Positions 59,518-64,000 of a stretch of 64,000 bases of DNA are shown here, piece by piece; position 1 is the first letter of the stretch; the number at the start of each line of letters is the position of its first letter. The notes beneath the pieces were generated by a model that saw nothing but the letters and a program-made list of their open reading frames with translations, searched no databases and had not been told where the DNA came from. The stretch spans positions 193,183 through 257,182 of the forward strand of contig NZ_PJQW01000004.1 of NCBI RefSeq assembly GCF_004303025.1. Direction: 5' to 3'. Source of the DNA: Flavobacterium sp. J27. Lineage in GTDB: Bacteria > Bacteroidota > Bacteroidia > Flavobacteriales > Flavobacteriaceae. The translations under genes and the position numbers were made by a program.

Positions 59518-60600
59518 ATGAAAAAAGTTCTCATTTTTATGAGTATCTGCACTTTGTTTTTAAACACGAGTTGCAAAAAAGAAGTTGAAAAAAAAGAGGA
59601 AAACACCCATTTTTTGGTTACAAACCCAATAAAAAAGGATACATTAATTACTAAAGATTATGTGTCTCAAATTCAATCTAGTAGACACATTGAATTAAGA
59701 GCCCAAGAACGTGGATACCTACAGAAAATTTTTATTGACGAAGGTCAATTTGTAAAACAAGGTCAGTTATTGTTTCAGATTATGCCAAAATTGTATGAAG
59801 CAGAAATGGAAAAAGCAAGAGCTGAGGCAAGTTTTGCTGAAATTGAATACAAAAACACAAAACGTTTGGCAGATAGTAATGTTGTAGCTCCAAACGAATT
59901 AGCCATGGCTAAAGCCAAATTAGATAAAGCAAATGCTGAATTAGCTTTAGCTCAAGTACATTTACAATTTACACAAATTAGAGCTCCATTTGATGGTATC
60001 GTAGATAAATTTCATGTGCGTTTAGGGAGTTTAGTAGAAGAAGGAGATTTATTAACTAATCTATCTGACAACAGTAAAATGTGGGTTTATTATAATGTGC
60101 CTGAAGCGGAATATTTAGATTTTAAATCAGAACAAAAAGGAGATGTAAAGCCAACGGTTAATTTATTAATGGCTAATAACAAATATTTTGATTATCCTGG
60201 TGTTGTTGAAACTATTGAAGCAGATTTTAACAATGAAACGGGTAATATTTCTTTCAGAGCTACTTTTCCAAATCCAAAAAGTCTTTTAAGACATGGTGAA
60301 ACAGGAAATATTCATGTTACCTTACCCTACAAAGATGCTATGTTGATTCCACAAAAAGCAACTTTTGAAGTATTGGATAAAAAATACGTGTATGTGATTG
60401 ATAAGAATAATGAGGTTAAATCTAGAGAAATAAAATTAGCTGCAGAAATCCCACATCTATTTATTGTAAAAGAAGGCTTAACGGAAGATGATAAAATCCT
60501 TTTAGAAGGATTACGTCTTGTAAAAGAAAATGAAAAAATAGAATACAAATTGGAAAAACCTGAAACTGTTTTATCTCATTTAGAACTTTATGCAGAATAA
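59518..60600 (+). CDS. RND efflux periplasmic adaptor (membrane-fusion protein)
   Basis: A 360-residue lipoprotein. The signal peptide ends in the lipobox LNTSC (Cys about residue 19). The barrel-sandwich/lipoyl part has IELRAQERGYLQKIFIDEGQ and FVKQGQLLFQI. A coiled-coil hairpin is at about residues 98-160 (AKAKLDKANAELALAQ), followed by FTQIRAPFDGIVDKFHVRLG and the membrane-proximal strands KATFEVLDKKYVYVID. It links the inner-membrane pump encoded next with a TolC-type channel. It begins the RND operon (25 bases before the permease). Confidence 0.92.
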   Translation: MKKVLIFMSICTLFLNTSCKKEVEKKEENTHFLVTNPIKKDTLITKDYVSQIQSSRHIELRAQERGYLQKIFIDEGQFVKQGQLLFQIMPKLYEAEMEKARAEASFAEIEYKNTKRLADSNVVAPNELAMAKAKLDKANAELALAQVHLQFTQIRAPFDGIVDKFHVRLGSLVEEGDLLTNLSDNSKMWVYYNVPEAEYLDFKSEQKGDVKPTVNLLMANNKYFDYPGVVETIEADFNNETGNISFRATFPNPKSLLRHGETGNIHVTLPYKDAMLIPQKATFEVLDKKYVYVIDKNNEVKSREIKLAAEIPHLFIVKEGLTEDDKILLEGLRLVKENEKIEYKLEKPETVLSHLELYAE

Positions 60601-60625
60601 TTGAATCAATTAAAAAGAGAAAAAC

Positions 60626-63600
60626 ATGTTTAGTAAATTTATACATAGACCCGTTTTTGCAATTGTAATTTCGATTATTATTGTTTTTATGGGGTCACTG
60701 TCCATTTTAAAATTGCCTACTTCGCAATTTCCCGATATTGCTCCTACAACTGTAAATATTTTTATTGCTTATCCAGGAGCAAGTGCAGATGTATTAGTAA
60801 AATCTACATTAATTACACTGGAAAACTCCATCAATGGAGTTCAAGGAATGCGATACATGGCTACCGATGCAACGAGTGCTGGTGAAGCTACCTTAAGAAT
60901 TATTTTCGAACCAGGAACCGATCCCAACCAAGCCGTAATTAGGGTAAAAACAAGGGTCGATCAAGTAATGCCATTATTGCCAGAACTAGTTCAAAGAGAA
61001 GGAGTAGTAATTACACCTATTCAGCCTAGTATGTTGATGTATGTTAACTTATATGCAACGGGTAAAAACATGGATGAAAAATTCCTGTACAATTATGCCA
61101 ATGTAAAAATGCTTCCTGAAATCAATAGAATTAAAGGAGTTGCTAGATCACAAATTTTAGGAAGTAGAACTTATGCTATGCGTATTTGGTTAAATCCAGA
61201 TCGTATGAGAGCGTATAATGTTTCTACCGATGAAGTAATGGATGCGTTAGCTGAGCAAAGTATCGTAGGTCGTCCAGGTCGTATTGGTCAAAGTTCTGGT
61301 ATTCAGGCACAATCATTAGAATATGTGTTAACATATAAAGGAAGGTTTAGTGAACCAGAACAGTATGAAAACGTTATTATTAGAGCGAATGCTGATGGAG
61401 AAAGTATTCGTCTTAAAGATATTGGTCGTGCAGAATTAGGAAGTGAATTCTTCGATATTTATTCTAATTTAGATGGTCATCCATCGGCTTCTATCGTATT
61501 AAAACAAAATTATGGTAGTAATGCGAATGATGTAATAGAACAAGTAAAAGAAAAATTAGAGGAAATGAAAGAAACTTTTCCTCCTGGTCTTGATTATAAA
61601 ATTAGTTATGACGTATCTAAATTCTTAGATGCTTCTATCGAACAAGTAATTGATACGTTACGTGATGCTTTTATATTGGTAGCACTAGTAGTATTTATTT
61701 TCTTAGGCGATTGGCGTTCTACTTTAATTCCTATTTTAGCTGTACCAGTTTCCTTGATTGGTGCTTTTTTTGTAATTCAGTTTTTTGGTATTACCATAAA
61801 TTTAGTGACACTCTTTGCATTGGTATTAGCCATTGGTATTGTGGTGGATGATGCTATTGTCGTCGTCGAGGCAGTACATGCTAAGTTTGAAGAATTTCCC
61901 CATATAACACCTTATTTAGCAGTTAAAAAAGTATTAGGTGAAATTAGTGGTGCTATTATTGCAATTACAGCTGTCATGGTATCTGTATTTGTACCTATTT
62001 CATTTATGTCTGGTCCAGTTGGAACGTTCTATCGTCAGTTTTCAATCACAATGGCCAGTTCTATTGTTATTTCTGCAATTATTGCATTAACATTAACACC
62101 TGTTTTGTGTGCGATGTTGCTTAAAAATAATCATGGTAAAGAAAAGAAAAAGAATATTCTAACAAAATCATTAGACAAATTTAATAGTGTTTTTGATAAA
62201 CTTACTGGTAAGTATGTTGGATTATTAAAATCGATTGTTAGTAGAAGATGGTTAACATTCTTTGTTTTAATTGCATTTTGTGCAGGTACTTTCTTTGTTA
62301 ATAAAATTCTTCCATCTGGATTTATTCCAAGTGAAGATCAAGGAACTATTTATGCCATTATTCAAACACCTCCTGGTTCTACGTTAGAAACTACTAACCA
62401 AGTATCTCAAAGACTTCAAAAAATATGTGAAGATGTAGAAGGAGTAGAGTCAGTATCCTCATTAGCTGGTTATGAAATTATGACTGAAGGTCGTGGTTCT
62501 AATGCAGGAACTTGTTTGATCAACTTGAAACCATGGTCGGAAAGAGAGCATAAGGTGACTGAGATTATGGAAGAGTTGGAAGAAAAATCAAAAAACTTAG
62601 GAGCAAAAATTGAATTCTTTGAACCACCAGCAATTCCAGGATTTGGTTCATCAGGAGGTTTTTCAATGCGTTTACTAGATAAGAGTACAACAGTTGATTA
62701 TAAAGATTTTGATGAAATTAATAAAAAATTCATGGAGAATTTAGAGAAGCGTAAAGAGTTAGCAGGTCTTTTTTCATTCTTTGCGGCGAACTATCCTCAA
62801 TATGAATTAGAAATTGATAACCAATTAGCCATGCAAAAAGGAGTTTCAATTGGTAAAGCAATGGAAAATTTAGATATTTTGATTGGTAGTACTTACGAAC
62901 AAGGGTTTATCCGATTTGAACGTTTCTTTAAGGTATATGTTCAATCCGATCCTAAATTTAGAAGATTACCATCGGATATCTTGAATTTATATATTAAAAA
63001 TGATCATGGTGAAATGGTGCCTTATTCTGCTTTTATGAAATTGAAAAAGACACAAGGACCAAATGAGATTACACGTTTTAATATGTATAACTCAGCCGCA
63101 ATTCAAGGGTTACCTGCTAAAGGATATACAACAGCAGAAGCCATTGATGCCGTTAGAGAAGTGGCTAAAGAAACATTACCAAAAGGTTATGATATTGCTT
63201 GGGAAGGACTTTCTTATGATGAAGCCAGTAGAGGAAATGAATCAATATATATCTTTATGATTGTTTTGGTATTTGTATACTTTGTATTATCTGCTCAATA
63301 TGAAAGTTTTATCATTCCATTATCGGTTGTATTCTCATTACCTGTGGGAGTTTTTGGTACTTTCTTTTTATTAGAGCTAATGGGACTTCAAAACGATATT
63401 TATGCTCAAATTGGTTTAATCATGCTTGTTGGATTACTGGGTAAAAATGCCGTGTTAATCGTTGAGTTCGCAGTACAAAAACATCATGAAGGACTAACTA
63501 TATTAGAAGCAGCTATTGAAGGGGCGAAAGTACGTTTTAGACCAATCTTGATGACCTCATTTGCTTTTATTGCAGGATTAATTCCATTAATGTTAGCTTC

Positions 63601-63826
63601 TGGAGCTGGAGCAATTGGAAATAGAACATTAGGTTCTGCAGCCTTAGGAGGAATGCTTTTTGGGACTATTTTCGGAGTTATTATTGTACCAGGATTATAC
63701 TTTATTTTTGGCTCATTAGCAAGTGGAAGAAAATTAATTGATGATGAAGAAGATAGCTCATTAAGTGAAGATTTTGTGCATCAGTTAGATCGTTTTCCAG
63801 AGGAAGAAGAAGAGGAAGAAGAATAA
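60626..63826 (+). CDS. RND (HAE1-type) efflux permease
   Basis: A 1066-residue AcrB-like pump. The first helix FAIVISIIIVFMGSLSILKL is followed by the porter domain (QFPDIAPTTVNIFIAYPGAS). The proton-relay aspartates are in AIGIVVDDAIVVVEAVHA, with GDWRSTLIPILAVPVSLIG before. The second half repeats the fold, with QIGLIMLVGLLGKNAVLIVE and RFRPILMTSFAFIAGLIPLM. It expels hydrophobic toxic compounds or drugs using the proton gradient. The tail ends in an uninterrupted run of eight Glu, which is not part of the fold. Confidence 0.95.
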   Translation: MFSKFIHRPVFAIVISIIIVFMGSLSILKLPTSQFPDIAPTTVNIFIAYPGASADVLVKSTLITLENSINGVQGMRYMATDATSAGEATLRIIFEPGTDPNQAVIRVKTRVDQVMPLLPELVQREGVVITPIQPSMLMYVNLYATGKNMDEKFLYNYANVKMLPEINRIKGVARSQILGSRTYAMRIWLNPDRMRAYNVSTDEVMDALAEQSIVGRPGRIGQSSGIQAQSLEYVLTYKGRFSEPEQYENVIIRANADGESIRLKDIGRAELGSEFFDIYSNLDGHPSASIVLKQNYGSNANDVIEQVKEKLEEMKETFPPGLDYKISYDVSKFLDASIEQVIDTLRDAFILVALVVFIFLGDWRSTLIPILAVPVSLIGAFFVIQFFGITINLVTLFALVLAIGIVVDDAIVVVEAVHAKFEEFPHITPYLAVKKVLGEISGAIIAITAVMVSVFVPISFMSGPVGTFYRQFSITMASSIVISAIIALTLTPVLCAMLLKNNHGKEKKKNILTKSLDKFNSVFDKLTGKYVGLLKSIVSRRWLTFFVLIAFCAGTFFVNKILPSGFIPSEDQGTIYAIIQTPPGSTLETTNQVSQRLQKICEDVEGVESVSSLAGYEIMTEGRGSNAGTCLINLKPWSEREHKVTEIMEELEEKSKNLGAKIEFFEPPAIPGFGSSGGFSMRLLDKSTTVDYKDFDEINKKFMENLEKRKELAGLFSFFAANYPQYELEIDNQLAMQKGVSIGKAMENLDILIGSTYEQGFIRFERFFKVYVQSDPKFRRLPSDILNLYIKNDHGEMVPYSAFMKLKKTQGPNEITRFNMYNSAAIQGLPAKGYTTAEAIDAVREVAKETLPKGYDIAWEGLSYDEASRGNESIYIFMIVLVFVYFVLSAQYESFIIPLSVVFSLPVGVFGTFFLLELMGLQNDIYAQIGLIMLVGLLGKNAVLIVEFAVQKHHEGLTILEAAIEGAKVRFRPILMTSFAFIAGLIPLMLASGAGAIGNRTLGSAALGGMLFGTIFGVIIVPGLYFIFGSLASGRKLIDDEEDSSLSEDFVHQLDRFPEEEEEEEE

Positions 63827-63845
63827 AAATAAAAAAAATAGAAAT

Positions 63846-64000
63846 ATGCTTCGTAATAAGTTTTATATATACACAACAATTGTAGTTCTAATTGTTCTAA
63901 GTTTAGCAGGTTGTAATACTACTAATTTAGCAATGAAAGAGGCTAATACTAATCTCCCTGAAGGTTATACTAGTTCTCATGATACTATAAATTCAGCTAC
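63846..64000 (+). CDS. TolC-type outer-membrane efflux lipoprotein, N-terminal fragment
   Basis: Only the first 51 codons are in the window. The ATG is at 63846-63848, 19 bases after the permease stop. A lipoprotein signal ends at LSLAGC (Cys about residue 23), followed by NTTNLAMKEANTNLPEGY, as in OprM/NodT-type outer-membrane components of RND pumps. The gene order adaptor-permease-outer channel is the usual one. The channel's helical domain is outside the window. Confidence 0.82.
   Translation, partial: MLRNKFYIYTTIVVLIVLSLAGCNTTNLAMKEANTNLPEGYTSSHDTINSA

Overview
This is a 64-kb piece of a low-GC Bacteroidota chromosome, most likely from a Flavobacterium-like member of the Flavobacteriaceae. 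The evidence is the gene content: type IX secretion sorting domains of both type A and type B, the gliding lipoprotein GldH, a fused SecDF, and a gyrB / barrel protein / malate dehydrogenase string. The regulatory sequence agrees: Shine-Dalgarno sites are largely absent, starts are A-rich, and Bacteroidota-type promoters (TTG, about 19-20 bases, then TAnnTTTG) lie in front of many genes. I see no rRNA, tRNA, insertion sequence, prophage or CRISPR array. The window looks like ordinary chromosome with one variable surface-polysaccharide block.

Layout. 1-2995: the start of an amidohydrolase, a small RDD/secreted-protein operon, a barrel-like protein, and two gene-poor gaps holding an interspersed hairpin repeat. 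2996-9234: a cluster of SpoIIM-like, DUF4129, DUF4350, MoxR ATPase and DUF58 genes with a divergent RDD membrane protein. 9235-11031: a large type B T9SS-secreted protein. 11145-21445: a polysaccharide region with 3-amino-3,6-dideoxyhexose synthesis (FdtA- and FdtB-like), a Wzx-type flippase, an acyltransferase, four glycosyltransferases, a methyltransferase and a 2OG-Fe(II) oxygenase on alternating strands. 21448-28856: FtsE, a 1000-residue TPR protein paired with a plug-less TonB-receptor-like barrel, a type A T9SS protein, and a small GreA/GreB-like protein.

29094-38653 is housekeeping: asnB, gyrB, a barrel protein, mdh, secDF and gldH. 38659-41311 is a leftward operon of lipoprotein, seven-helix membrane protein, histidine kinase and LuxR-type response regulator, with a GC-rich palindrome at its promoter. 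41461-43153 holds a membrane protein and a YpfJ-type metallopeptidase. 43213-47944 is a leftward envelope cluster (six-helix protein, SanA-like, winged-helix regulator, Coq4-like, DUF1361, small membrane protein, CreD, small membrane protein). Two matching dyads sit in front of two of its genes and are likely operators for the winged-helix regulator.

48095-58872 is mixed: an M28 peptidase, kdsA, a split YeeE/YedE thiosulfate-type transporter, a lipocalin-like protein, prmA-clpS, an O/P-type porin, and a cvfB-yheT operon. 58905-64000 is an RND efflux operon (adaptor, permease, start of a TolC-type lipoprotein), preceded by a small secreted protein with a textbook promoter and an attenuator-like hairpin.

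The best candidates for undescribed biology are the winged-helix/SanA/CreD cluster with its paired operators, the 7TM-kinase-regulator operon with its palindrome, the TPR/plug-less barrel pair, and the MoxR-DUF58 cluster. All of these are inferences from sequence reading alone; no database search was run.
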